DNA from: Meandrina meandrites
Lineage: Eukaryota; Cnidaria; Anthozoa; Scleractinia; Meandrinidae
Direction: 5' to 3'
DNA length: 64,000 nucleotides
Assembly (NCBI GenBank): GCA_963693305.1
Contig: OY855905.1
Span: 3,004,201 to 3,068,200, forward strand
Positions within the stretch are counted from its first letter, which is position 1; each line of letters begins with the position of its first letter. A program made the position numbers and the translations under genes. Below the pieces are notes generated by a model, which did no database searches, was not told where the DNA came from, and saw only the letters and a program-made list of their open reading frames with translations. This document shows positions 22,208-31,830 of this stretch, in pieces.

Positions 22208-22215
22208 GGGGGGGG
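22158..22215. repeat. (GT)n microsatellite followed by a G-run
   Basis: About 45 bp of GT dinucleotides and an 11-base G-run near the start of unit B. Unit A has only GTGTGTGTAGGGGAG at the matching place (12090). The reading frames through it are artefacts of the repeat. Confidence 0.95.
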
Positions 22216-22488
22216 TACCCTGGGAGGAAGGAGGTGGGACAGGTATGGGAGACGGGAATAGAGTGCGGGAAGTAGGATTTCTAAGGTGGTAGCAACTGGA
22301 AGGAATTTTTTTTTTGCAGCATTGCATAATACTTTACAATAGAAACAGTACAAAGAAGCAGTAAAGAAAATGTTAAATGGGAACTTCAGACCCTGCCCCT
22401 GCCCCCTACCCCCAATGCTAACCATATTTGCAACTAAGTACAGGGAACAGGCGCTTCAGACCCCGCCCCAGGCCCCTACTGCCAGCCT

Positions 22489-22647
22489 CAGTAAGACAAT
22501 ACCTCCTTGGAACCTCTATTTTCATTCACCCGCTGTAAACACTACCTCTATTGTTATTCAGGGATAGGGGCATTGTTATGACCTGTTATCTATTGTTTTA
22601 AGAACCAATGAGTAATATAACTCCTTCTGAGAGGTAGTGGGCAACCT
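22489..22647. mobile_element. hAT-type MITE with 8-bp TSD, copy 1
   Basis: 159 bp flanked by the 8-bp direct repeat GCCAGCCT (22481-22488 and 22648-22655). Unit A shows the empty site at 12337 (CTACTGCCAGCCTGGTGA). The ends contain TACCTC / GAGGTAGT inverted motifs. A second copy in the opposite orientation is at 42330-42484. Confidence 0.88.
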
Positions 22648-22849
22648 GCCAGCCTGGTCTGTAACACTACATTAATTTTTTAAGAGTCATGGTCATGCCT
22701 CAAAAAATAGTCAAAATCGCATATTTTTTTCGCTTGCAGTAAATTACATGTTAGAGATATCTGTTTTTCAGCAAATAGTTTAATATTCATTGTTAATTCT
22801 AACTGGAGAATAAAGGAAATGTACACCTTGCGTGCACGTATATGGTAAT

Positions 22850-23057
22850 ATGGAGCACTGAGGTGCATGGAAACCACCGGCCATTTTGTTCTGTTTTGAG
22901 CTAGCTTCTCTATCTGCCTCCAGGTGTAACTTACCTTGCCCACCTCATCGTCCATGGTTCTCCTCCAGCTGTTCCTGGGATGGCCTTGGCTCTTCTTCCC
23001 CTGTGGTTTCACCTCAGTGCATGCTTGGTAACATTGCTGGTTGGTTGTCCGATCCAA
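22850..23057 (-). pseudogene. C-terminal relic of an endonuclease/RT retrotransposon
   Basis: The minus-strand frame reads KKSQGHPRNSWRRTMDDEV and then WRQIEKLAQNRTKW. This is the tail that follows the reverse transcriptase in many RTE/R2-like elements (GRPRxTWRRT...W..LAxDRxxW). It is present only in unit B and is truncated on both sides. Confidence 0.6.
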
Positions 23058-23686
23058 CCCATCATGAGCCTAATCTTACCATATTTGGATGTTGAGATCA
23101 GATTATATGGTGATGGGACGAGACTATATTCACAAGCTAGTCATTACAGCTGCTTCCAGCAATGAACTATCAACACACAAAACTTTCATCAACTAGATGT
23201 TTTCATAATATTTATTTCTGAAAATACCTCTCTATTCTTTGTTACAGTCCTGATTAATAAGAAAATCTCAGCCTAACTCATTACATGGACTATTTTCTAG
23301 AAACTTAATTATCACATTTGTAAACTAAACAATCTAGCTGATTACATTTTTTGCAACTATAAATATGAAGAACTAATATGAACTTAAACCTAGCTGACAG
23401 CGCGCATACTGTTCAGAATACTTTGGAATATTATAACACTTGCGTTACAAAACAAACATTTAACAATATTGGTATAATAAACATTTCTTCTTGGTATATC
23501 AAAACTAATATCAATTAATAATGATAATAATACCAATGTTATTATACCGAAAAAGCCCTAAATTTGATTAATAAAACTAAACATGTACAATAGTGTTTGT
23601 AGCTGTACTGTTAGCCAGGATGCAATTTACCAGTTCAGTTGGTCTGGCAGTTACATAACAATACTTTCAACTCTGTGAGGTTACAA

Positions 23687-23977
23687 CAGGGTTTGTACAG
23701 GTCACGGAAAACCTGGAAAGTCAAGGAACTTAAGAAATTCATTTTCCAGGCCTGGAAAGTCATGGAATTTAGGAATGGGATATGGAAAGTCATGTTTATT
23801 AAGAAGTACATTAAACAAATTAGGCTATTTTGCAAAGAAAATAGTAAAACGCACCAACAATGAAAGATGATTTCCAAGCAAATGGTGAAATTTAGGTCAC
23901 GGAAAACTTGGAAAAGTCGTGGAAAAGGTTACAGAAAGTCATGGAATTTCCAAAGCTCAAAAAGAGTACGAACCCTG
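23687..23977. mobile_element. CAGGG-ended MITE (hAT-like) inside the LRR remnant
   Basis: The ends are CAGGGTTTGTACAGGTC on the left and AGTACGAACCCTG on the right. The interior is full of GGTCACGGAAAACCTGGAAA and GTCATGGAATTT phrases. TACAA borders both sides. It splits a degenerate LRR coding remnant whose left part reads CTCTGTGAGGTTACAA. Confidence 0.7.
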
Positions 23978-24008
23978 TACAATAATATTAATAATTGAAC
24001 TTCAAGTA

Positions 24009-24180
24009 TTAAGTAGTAAGTTTACAGTTTACTTCTTTAAGTACATACACACATGGGGTGTAATACACCCTCAGTTGGTGTGTTGTATTGTTGCAATGAA
24101 GGCTCAACTCAGTAAGTTTACAATTTACATCTTTAAGTGCATCACACACGTGTGACACACCTTGGTCTGTTATATATTTG
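24009..24180 (-). pseudogene. Severed LRR tail of NLR-B
   Basis: The minus-strand translation reads KYITDQGVSHVCDALKDVNC, KLTELSLHCNN and a second eroded unit. This is clearly the next leucine-rich repeats of NLR-B. It is separated from the NLR-B ORF only by the 354-bp MITE at 24181-24534 and has since begun to decay. Confidence 0.85.
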
Positions 24181-24534
24181 TTAAACAGGAAGTTCCGGTA
24201 TAAAAGGGGCCAGGCCTGGCCATTCTCACGCCCAGTTGTCAATAAACCATCAAAGCGTAAACAGCTGACAAACAACCCACGCTTTCTCCGTGACAGTTGC
24301 TGGTAAAATGTGCTTCATTTTTGTTGAGAATGCTATGCTAAAACGTTAACAAGTTATATTTTACTTTTGTAAAGGGTATCTTTTGGTTTCATGAGGTTTT
24401 GAGGCGTATTTAATTTGCAGGACGCTTGACTCTGCAACATGCCATGAATGCAAGAGTGAAAATTTGCATTTCGCGCCAGAAAGGTGTGAAATGTGGGAGG
24501 TGCCATCCCTTTTATAGTGGAACTTCTTGTTTAA
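24181..24534. mobile_element. TTAA-flanked MITE that truncates NLR-B
   Basis: The left end is TTAAACAGGAAGTTCCGGTA and the right end is TGGAACTTCTTGTTTAA, so inverted termini ACARGAAGTTCC are flanked by a TTAA duplication. Flanking DNA rejoins into the LRR consensus (TTGTTAA, then AGCAAGATTCAACTC). The last nine codons of NLR-B and its stop (24512-24514) overlap the right end of the element. Confidence 0.9.
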
Positions 24535-27500
24535 GAGCAAGATTCAACTCAGTGAGTTTACAGTTTACATCTTTCATTGCATCACACAGGTGTGACACAC
24601 CTTGGTCTGTTATATTATTAACAGCAAGATTCAACTCAGTGAGTTTACAGTTTACATCTTTAAGTGCATCACACAGGTGTGATACACCTTGGTCTGTTAT
24701 ATTGTTAGCAACAAGATTCAACTCAGTGAGTTTACAATTTTCATCTTTCAGTGCATCACACAGGTGTGACACACCTTGGTCTCTTATATTGTTACCAGTA
24801 AGATTTAACTCAGTGAGTTTACAATTCACATCTTTCAGTGCATCACACAGGTGTGACACACCTTGGTCTGTTATATTGTTACCAGTAAGATTTAACTCAG
24901 TGAGTTTACAATTCACATCTTTCAGTGCATCACACAGGTGTGATACACCTTGGTCTGTTAAATTGTTACCAGTAAGATTTAACTCAGTGAGTTTACAATT
25001 CACATCTTTAAGTGCATCACACAGGTGTGATACACCTTGGCCAGTTATACTGTTACTATCAAGATTCAACTCAGTGAGTTTACAATTTACATCTTTCAGT
25101 GCATCACACAGGTGTGATACACCTTGGTCTGTTAAATTGTTACCAGTAAGATTTAACTCAGTGAGTTTACAATTCACATCTTTAAGTGCATCACACAGGT
25201 GTGACATTCCTTGGTCTGTTAAATTGTTACCAGTAAGATTTAACTCAGTGAGTTTACAATTCACATCTTTAAGTGCATCACACAGGTGTGACACACCTTG
25301 GTCTGTTATATTGTTAGCAGCAAGATTCAACTCAGTGAGTTTACAATTCACATCTTTCAGTGCATCACACAGGTGTGATACACCTTGGTCTGTTAAATTG
25401 TTACCAGTAAGATTTAACTCAGTGAGTTTACAATTCACATCTTTAAGTGCATCACACAGGTGTGATACACCTTGGCCAGTTATACTGTTACTATCAAGAT
25501 TCAACTCAGTGAGTTTACAATTTACATCTTTAAGTGCATCACACAGGTGTGATACACCTTGGTCAGTTATACTGTTACTATAAAGATTCAATTCAGTGAG
25601 TTCATGCAGGTGCTTTATAAAAAATGAAATTGCCATGCAGTCAACAGGTGTTACTTGACATAAAGACAAATCTATTTTCTTTCTAAACTTACTGTTCCTC
25701 TGCAGTTCAGAAGCTGCCTTCTCCACCACAGTTTCATTATTGTTCTCATGCAAACACTTTATCATGAGAAGAACCTTCTGCTTTGTTTCACGCTTTGATT
25801 GAGTCACTTTTGTCAAAGAGTCATGAAGAACACTGACAAAACTATTTACTGCTTCATTTTCCTGGCCATGGAGCAGACCTGCCACAAACTGAATCACCAT
25901 GTGCCACTTAGGATCTGAAGCATTTGAGATGATAAAATCACCGAGGTCGCAGGGTTTCATCTTTGCAATTTCTCTGGCAGCAAGCAACTCTTGGAGAGTT
26001 AAATGAATGAAGCAGAAATGGGACTTAAATCTGAAGGCATGGATTTGACTGTCTGGCATACGGTTAAACAAGCCACAGTTTTCTACTCCTTTGACTTCCA
26101 TGGAATTGAACACCAGTCGCCCTTCTTCTATTCCTGTTTTGGCCAACAATCCTACTTGGCTCAAAGTTTCTTCTACGGGAACTGGAAAGCCAACATTTCC
26201 CATAAGGTAATCCACTGTCAATGGTTTACCCTTAAATTCTGGGTGATGCTTGAAGATAAACAATCTCAGAGCTCCTTGATAAATCTCTGTTGAAGTTGTT
26301 GGTAAAGTACTTCCTGAATCCTGATCTTGGAGTGTAATCAACTGTTCCAAAAAGGAACAAATGATGTAACTGTTCACTGGAATGTAGCACAAAGACAACA
26401 GTTCTAAGCTGCTGCTGATATGTCCCCATATTCTGTTCACTGATGCTGTGTCATAGGCACAAAATTTGACAACATATTCCTCAACTTTCTCTGGTGTAAA
26501 TCCCATTATCTCCACCTTCCTGTCAAATGTAAGGCCTGCAGCACTCTGCACCACATTGGGTCTGGAAGTTGTCAGAACTGTGGCCCCAGAAAGCTGGTTT
26601 CCTTTCACTAATTTCACATACAGCGCAGAGAATGGCATTGCTTCTGTTGGACTATTTCCACCTTGTGCCTGCTCGTCCTGCAAACAGCTTTCATGGTGTT
26701 TGAATTCATCCAAACCATCAAAAACAAGAAGTACTTTCTCTGGGTTGTCTAACATGTACTGAAACACTGCGTTGTCAATGCTTCCTTCTGGCCATAGAAG
26801 ACTGATTAGTTGTTTAAGGGATATCTTCTCTGTCATCTCAGTGTTGAACCACCTGAACTGAAACAAGAACATTTGTTCAAAGCTTTTGCTGCTGTCACGT
26901 AACAGATCACCGTTGCTCCAGTCACGCGACAATTTCGTACACAGTAAAGACTTCCCGATCCCCGGACGGCCGACTACAAGAATCTTGCGAGGATCTTGGG
27001 TATCTTCGTTGGGAAGAAATAACTCGTCAAGTTTCTTTATGTGTACTGCATCATGCTGGGGCTTCAAATAGATGTCAAATATTTCGTGCCTTTCTGACAA
27101 GTCGCCAAACTCGTGTTTCGCTCTTCCCGTGTAAATGACAACATCAACAAAAATGTCGTCCAAAAGCCTGTTACTATTTTCGGGTTGAGTAATCAATGGT
27201 TCCAGAAGTTCCGTTTCTTTCCGAATTCGTCCTTTCATTCGCAATGCGGTCTCGGGGAGCGTGACTGGAGTTCTACTCATGTTGAAAAAGTACTTCTGAC
27301 AAAATTCGGAGTCGAAGGTGAACTCTTGACTTCGTTTTGCTTTCAATAAAAGATAAAACAACTCCAGCAACACGAGAGAAGCAAATAGAATGTTCACTAT
27401 CCAAATTCCCCCCGCGCAAATAGCATTGTCAGATCCAACAGAATTGTCACAGCTAATAGCCGAGGCATAATCTTTTGTCACATTCAAATCCGTGGAATTT

Positions 27501-28009
27501 ACTGTGGGATTCACGGTTGGAGAAGCGCAGACGAATTCCGTAGGAAAGCCATTTGGATAAAACACGAAGTTCTGTAACAGTGTAAACAAAATTCCTAACA
27601 CGAGTCGCACAAGCAGATGAAGAAAGTAGGAATAAAACACTCTACGAGTTGTGACTCTTGGTCGGCGGCGAGGGTTTTCTGGATCTGGTTTCAAGGCGGC
27701 TTCCAGCTCATCGACTCGCTTTTTAACAAAGCACCACGAGTAAGCGATGCACACAGCCAACAGAGGAACAAAACACAAAAGGACAAATCCATAGAGTGGG
27801 AAAGGAGAGTTGTACTGTTCGTCATATTTCAGCAAACAGTCGTCACGAGAATCTGGAGACGATGGGCAGCGAAATGTTCGACGTTCGCTGGTTCTTAGCT
27901 GCCCCGTGTATCCAGCAAATATTACTAAAGCTGGAAGGTAAGAAACGGCTACAATATAGCCAAAAGAACTGAAGTATTTTGAAGAAAAAAGCTCCTTCAA
28001 ACTTTCCAT
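24512..28009 (-). CDS. NLR-B: connexin-like 4TM + NACHT + 12 LRRs, truncated by MITE, 1165 aa
   Basis: Single long exon from ATG 28009 in the same context as NLR-A. The four-span N-terminal module is conserved, including loop cysteines C48, C58, C161 and C187 and the NST and NVT sequons. The NACHT motifs are GRPGIGKS (347-354), LLVFDGLDEF (about 427-436) and TTSRP. From about residue 803 there are 12 LRRs of 29 aa (87 bp period at 24541-25600) and a half unit. Unlike NLR-A, these repeats are almost identical: only the variable window between LNL and QGVSHLCDAL changes, among a few types (TGNNLTD, DSNSITG, AANNITD). The C-terminus LALKQEVPL comes from the MITE at 24181-24534. The likely role is a membrane innate sensor; whether the shortened array is functional is unknown. 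Confidence 0.92.
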   Translation of the reverse strand: MESLKELFSSKYFSSFGYIVAVSYLPALVIFAGYTGQLRTSERRTFRCPSSPDSRDDCLLKYDEQYNSPFPLYGFVLLCFVPLLAVCIAYSWCFVKKRVDELEAALKPDPENPRRRPRVTTRRVFYSYFLHLLVRLVLGILFTLLQNFVFYPNGFPTEFVCASPTVNPTVNSTDLNVTKDYASAISCDNSVGSDNAICAGGIWIVNILFASLVLLELFYLLLKAKRSQEFTFDSEFCQKYFFNMSRTPVTLPETALRMKGRIRKETELLEPLITQPENSNRLLDDIFVDVVIYTGRAKHEFGDLSERHEIFDIYLKPQHDAVHIKKLDELFLPNEDTQDPRKILVVGRPGIGKSLLCTKLSRDWSNGDLLRDSSKSFEQMFLFQFRWFNTEMTEKISLKQLISLLWPEGSIDNAVFQYMLDNPEKVLLVFDGLDEFKHHESCLQDEQAQGGNSPTEAMPFSALYVKLVKGNQLSGATVLTTSRPNVVQSAAGLTFDRKVEIMGFTPEKVEEYVVKFCAYDTASVNRIWGHISSSLELLSLCYIPVNSYIICSFLEQLITLQDQDSGSTLPTTSTEIYQGALRLFIFKHHPEFKGKPLTVDYLMGNVGFPVPVEETLSQVGLLAKTGIEEGRLVFNSMEVKGVENCGLFNRMPDSQIHAFRFKSHFCFIHLTLQELLAAREIAKMKPCDLGDFIISNASDPKWHMVIQFVAGLLHGQENEAVNSFVSVLHDSLTKVTQSKRETKQKVLLMIKCLHENNNETVVEKAASELQRNSKFRKKIDLSLCQVTPVDCMAISFFIKHLHELTELNLYSNSITDQGVSHLCDALKDVNCKLTELNLDSNSITGQGVSHLCDALKDVNCKLTELNLTGNNLTDQGVSHLCDALKDVNCKLTELNLAANNITDQGVSHLCDALKDVNCKLTELNLTGNNLTDQGMSHLCDALKDVNCKLTELNLTGNNLTDQGVSHLCDALKDVNCKLTELNLDSNSITGQGVSHLCDALKDVNCKLTELNLTGNNLTDQGVSHLCDALKDVNCKLTELNLTGNNITDQGVSHLCDALKDVNCKLTELNLTGNNIRDQGVSHLCDALKDENCKLTELNLVANNITDQGVSHLCDALKDVNCKLTELNLAVNNITDQGVSHLCDAMKDVNCKLTELNLALKQEVPL

Positions 28010-28207
28010 TATGGTTCCTCCATTGCGGAAATGAAAGTGAAAGATAACTCCCAGTCTTGCACGTGACTGACTGTCTGGTGTACTCAGCAGGGCTTTACTC
28101 CTATGCCCGCAATGCGTGCATACAGAGTGACAAACTACATTCTGAAGGAGGAAAAGGAAGAAAAAAATATTTCTTATCTGTTGTTCTCTGAATGTGACTC
28201 TAAATTA

Positions 28208-28243
28208 TTCGATTCGATTCTGTTCGATTCTATTCGATTCTAA
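28208..28243. repeat. (GATTC)n-type short tandem repeat
   Basis: Several ATTCGATTC / TGTTCGATTCT units upstream of NLR-B. Unit A has only one or two units at the matching position (17247-17258). Confidence 0.7.
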
Positions 28244-28719
28244 CAGTGCCACTTTAATAGCCAAGTGAACGATGCACAGGCGCAAAAGATGGTTGAATTA
28301 GTGGATTTTTTTTTTCAAAATACCAAAATACTTTTTGACCACGAGAATTTTTACGTTTTGGAATGAAAATGTACTAAAGATGAAATGAAATGCTTTTTTG
28401 GGTACACAGAATACACCAAGAAAGTCAAGAGAAGGAAATCTATTGATTTTCTCAAAGGAAGAACAAACCATAGTCAGTTACGGGCGATTTTTCTACAAAA
28501 CAAAGGAAAAACATTTTAAAAATCAGCCTGATGTTTTCAAGTTGCAGCCATTCGCATCCTAGCGATCTGCAGTCAAACACACTTAATTATAGTCTCAGAG
28601 AACTGGCTGGGTAGTTTTAAGCGAAACTGAACCAGTATTTTTGGGTCTCCTGTGATGAGAATGTATGTGGCTTTTCAAAGTTATCCTGAAAATTGATGTC
28701 AGTGTCCGTTTAAAGACCT

Positions 28720-29140
28720 TTAAAGCCGGGGTAAACGTGAATTTGAGTGAATTGTAAGATGTTTAAAGAAGGGATAGAAGAGAGAAAATTACTTTTGGAA
28801 CACCACCAGACAGTTGACCCGCAAGGCAAGAGCACCGCAGCTCAGGTTGTCAGGGGCCTGTTTTGGTGTCCATCTACTAATTTTTAACTTCAAATTCTAA
28901 TTTTAAAAAGTCACGTTTAATCTTTAATATTTCTTATTTCTCCAAATTTTCCTAATCCTTTGAGAAAAACTGTCTCTTCCCAAACATCCCCAAAATCAGC
29001 CCAACACTTACAAAACACCGCTAAACACAGCTTTGTGAAATGAGCTGAGGGTTTTTGGATTGCTTGAAACGCGAACGAGAGATTCCCATTAAACCCAAGT
29101 AAAAGTGGTGGAACGGGCTTCAGGTGTACCCTCGCCTTAA
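28720..29140. mobile_element. GGCGGG-family TTAA MITE, uninterrupted copy
   Basis: The left end is TTAAAGCCGGGGTAAACGTG and the right end is CAGGTGTACCCTCGCCTTAA. The 421-bp interior matches the copy at 17928-18754 without the retroelement insertion. It sits about 0.7 kb upstream of NLR-B, in a place where unit A has none. Confidence 0.82.
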
Positions 29141-31639
29141 AAAAATCCAAATTGTTATGTTTGAGAAAGTTAGTATTTACATTAAAAAAAAAACAGAATA
29201 AATTGTTCGTTTTGAAATGCAGGGAATGAAGTCACATCAACAGATAGACGACCTTATAGATCTGGTGAATATCAAAAGATATAAACCTCCAGGAGAGAGG
29301 AAAATATTTTCATGGCAGTTTTCATTTGGACACCTCGTGTAAAGATAAAGAAGTTGAATGCTTCTATAATTGACGTACGAAGCATAGTAACCCCGCATTC
29401 GGAGTTACATGCTTCTGTTGAGGCGGATTAGACGAAGTTTCCAGGGAAGAGAGGAGAGAATTTAGTCCAGTCATTGTCCAGTTCCTCAGTTTTCAACGTG
29501 GTCTCCCTTTTAGATAGAGAGAATTGAATTTTTCGGTCCAATATTTGCATGGCAGTTTTCCGCTGGGTACCTCTCTTTATACAGATAAAGAAATTGAATC
29601 AGTGCTATAATTAAGGACTCTAAGAGTAAGTTTCTCGGAATAACGGGGCTGGCAAGGTGATATACTCCCCCAATTTAGATAGGAATAAATTGAAAGAAAT
29701 CATAGACAAACTGGAACAAACTTCTCAGTCCAGGTATGTATTTGTAATCACGTCGTCAGAGAAAACACCATGAGGCTTGTTTGCCATTTAATTTTCAAAA
29801 GGTTTCTGTGAATCCAGAAAATTTATTTTGTGTCCTTAGCTATTCTACGAACAGCATCTTATTATACACCAAGCTACTTAATTTTGGACTGAACATCACT
29901 AAATTTTGTAAATTAGACTTCAACGAATTCCATCCATTAGTACTGCGAAACTGCGACATTGTCTACGAAATGACATAAGCCTTGACTGAATTCCATCTAC
30001 ACATATCGATACATAGCATGTAATCAGTCGTTCCCGGCTTCGTCCACAAGAGATCTGGGAACAAGATTGCGCAATTGGGTAGATGAGCTATCAGGGCCTG
30101 TGTTGTTGAAGTTCTGAATGAGACTTGCCTTTACCTTGGCTGAGCCTCTTAGCTAATCAGTACAATCTCTGAGAACCATCGTGGGTATAGTACGATCACT
30201 AATTGAATTCTTTACTTTATCAATTTCTCCAACGATATTCTATTTTTTGCCACATAAAAATTAAACACACCGAACTTTATCGCCAACTGGACAAGTTTCG
30301 TATTTTGGTTGGCAAATTAAGTTCTTTCAGTTTATTTATCTTTTAGACGAGGTTCTTTGCCTGCATTAACCCCCACTGGTGGTAAAAGTGGACATCGGTT
30401 GTGAATGATCAGGGTTTTACCATAAACAAATAAACAATTAACTGATAAGTTAAAAGAAATACTTTAAACATCGATTTTTTTTATTCCAGAGTGTTTCAAA
30501 TTGCGTTTGTATAAATGATCAACGCAAAAAATCCTGATTCACCTAAAGTTATTTCTGTTACTTTAACAAGTAACTTTTCGGGTCAGTAAACCCGATTTCA
30601 ACATATTTGCTTTTATTACAATAAGAAAAATAGATTATTGCGAGCTTACGGTAACGGTTCACCTGTTCACACAGAGCCGCAAATGGTCAAAACCAGATGT
30701 CAAGGAATCTGTTTGCTGCCAGAATAAAAATGACATCCTTTCGGCGTTCATAAATAAAATATAATTTAATGTTTCTAATGCGCGTTGCCCGGAAAATTAA
30801 ATATCGGACGACTTGTACTCTATAAAGTCACCACGATTGTTTCAACAGTTCTCCGTGATCAGGGAAAGTCTTGTTTCTTAGAGACAGCTAAGTAAAATTT
30901 ACAGTTATGGCTCCACAGTCGTTTAAAGTAAATTTTAGATGACTTATTTCGCAATTCGATTTTCATAGGAACATTAATTTTTATTTCGCCGCACGCTTAC
31001 ATTATATTTCAAAATGGCGGGAAACTGCACTAACTAGATGCCAAATTATATTCTTTTTATCTTTTCTTTCCTTTCCATCTTCCGCCCCTTATATTAAATG
31101 CGCTGTTCATCGTTAATGCAATGTTTTATTGTCTCTGGCCTTTCCTTTAATAGAATTTTGTTCCGTTTTGGGGAATTTGCGAAACGAACTTGCTTTGCTA
31201 GTCGCGCCTGGATCGTGGTGAACTTTGAGCAACACTGACAAATTTGTGAATGTGTACGCGACATATGTCCCTAAACGCTGTTTTTTTCCTAATTACAAAG
31301 CCTTATTTCTTAAATTGCTTTTAGTTTATTTATTTTACAAATGGTTCATTTAGGCAAGCCAAAGGAACGTATTCATAACACTATTAGCTTTTACCTCCTG
31401 GATCCGATAAACAAATAAACGACAATAGTTATAAAAAATAAGATGGCAAATTTTCAATTCTTTTCATAGTTTCAACGTATCTATTGATAATTGAGGTTAG
31501 TTTATTTATCCAACCTTAAGCATGATGTTCTCAAGACCTCGAAAAGCTAGATTTGATAAGGCACAATAATAAACATATATAATAAAGCTTCTTCGGTAAA
31601 CTTTTGTCTTGCTCTAAATCTCAAGATATTAATGATGTC

Positions 31640-31816
31640 ATGGCAGAGTCGTTATCTCTAGAGATGTCTGATGTCGAATTGGTTACCGAAATGTCAGCTC
31701 AGTTATGCCGTGTAATGCACATTCAAATTGTGCGCAGAGCGGTCTTATTTTCGATACCTACCCAGGGAGCGCGCGCAAAAAAAAAAAAATGCCAAATTCA
31801 CAAACCAGAGCTGTGA
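31640..31816 (+). other. Small ORF present in both duplicated units (copy B)
   Basis: Counterpart of 21666-21850, with the same MAESLSLEMSDVELVTEMSA start. It differs after GARA because the A-run is longer, which shifts the frame. No family is recognised. Confidence 0.3.
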
Positions 31817-31830
31817 ATAAACCGCTTTCA

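Larger units (their letters stand above)
22076..31830. repeat. Tandem segmental duplication, unit B (carries NLR-B)
   Basis: This is the partner of unit A (11998-21862) in direct orientation. Blocks 29840-31830 and 19495-21860 are nearly colinear apart from the insertions unique to unit A. The NLR genes align without evident gaps through the NACHT domain. The DNA of 28010-28719 and 29141-31639 shows no gene, only shared flank and MITEs. The units diverge abruptly after 31830. Confidence 0.9.

Noticed and set aside
22016..22425. Open frames with poly-Thr-His or Cys-Val runs
   Set aside because: They are translations of the GT microsatellite.
24426..25583. Long plus-strand open frame of 385 codons antisense to NLR-B
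   Set aside because: Same artefact as in NLR-A; it reads the LRR array backwards and then runs into the MITE.
24541..25610. Regular 87-bp repeats that could suggest a CRISPR array or satellite
   Set aside because: The units are in-frame leucine-rich repeats of NLR-B; the organism is eukaryotic and there are no spacers.
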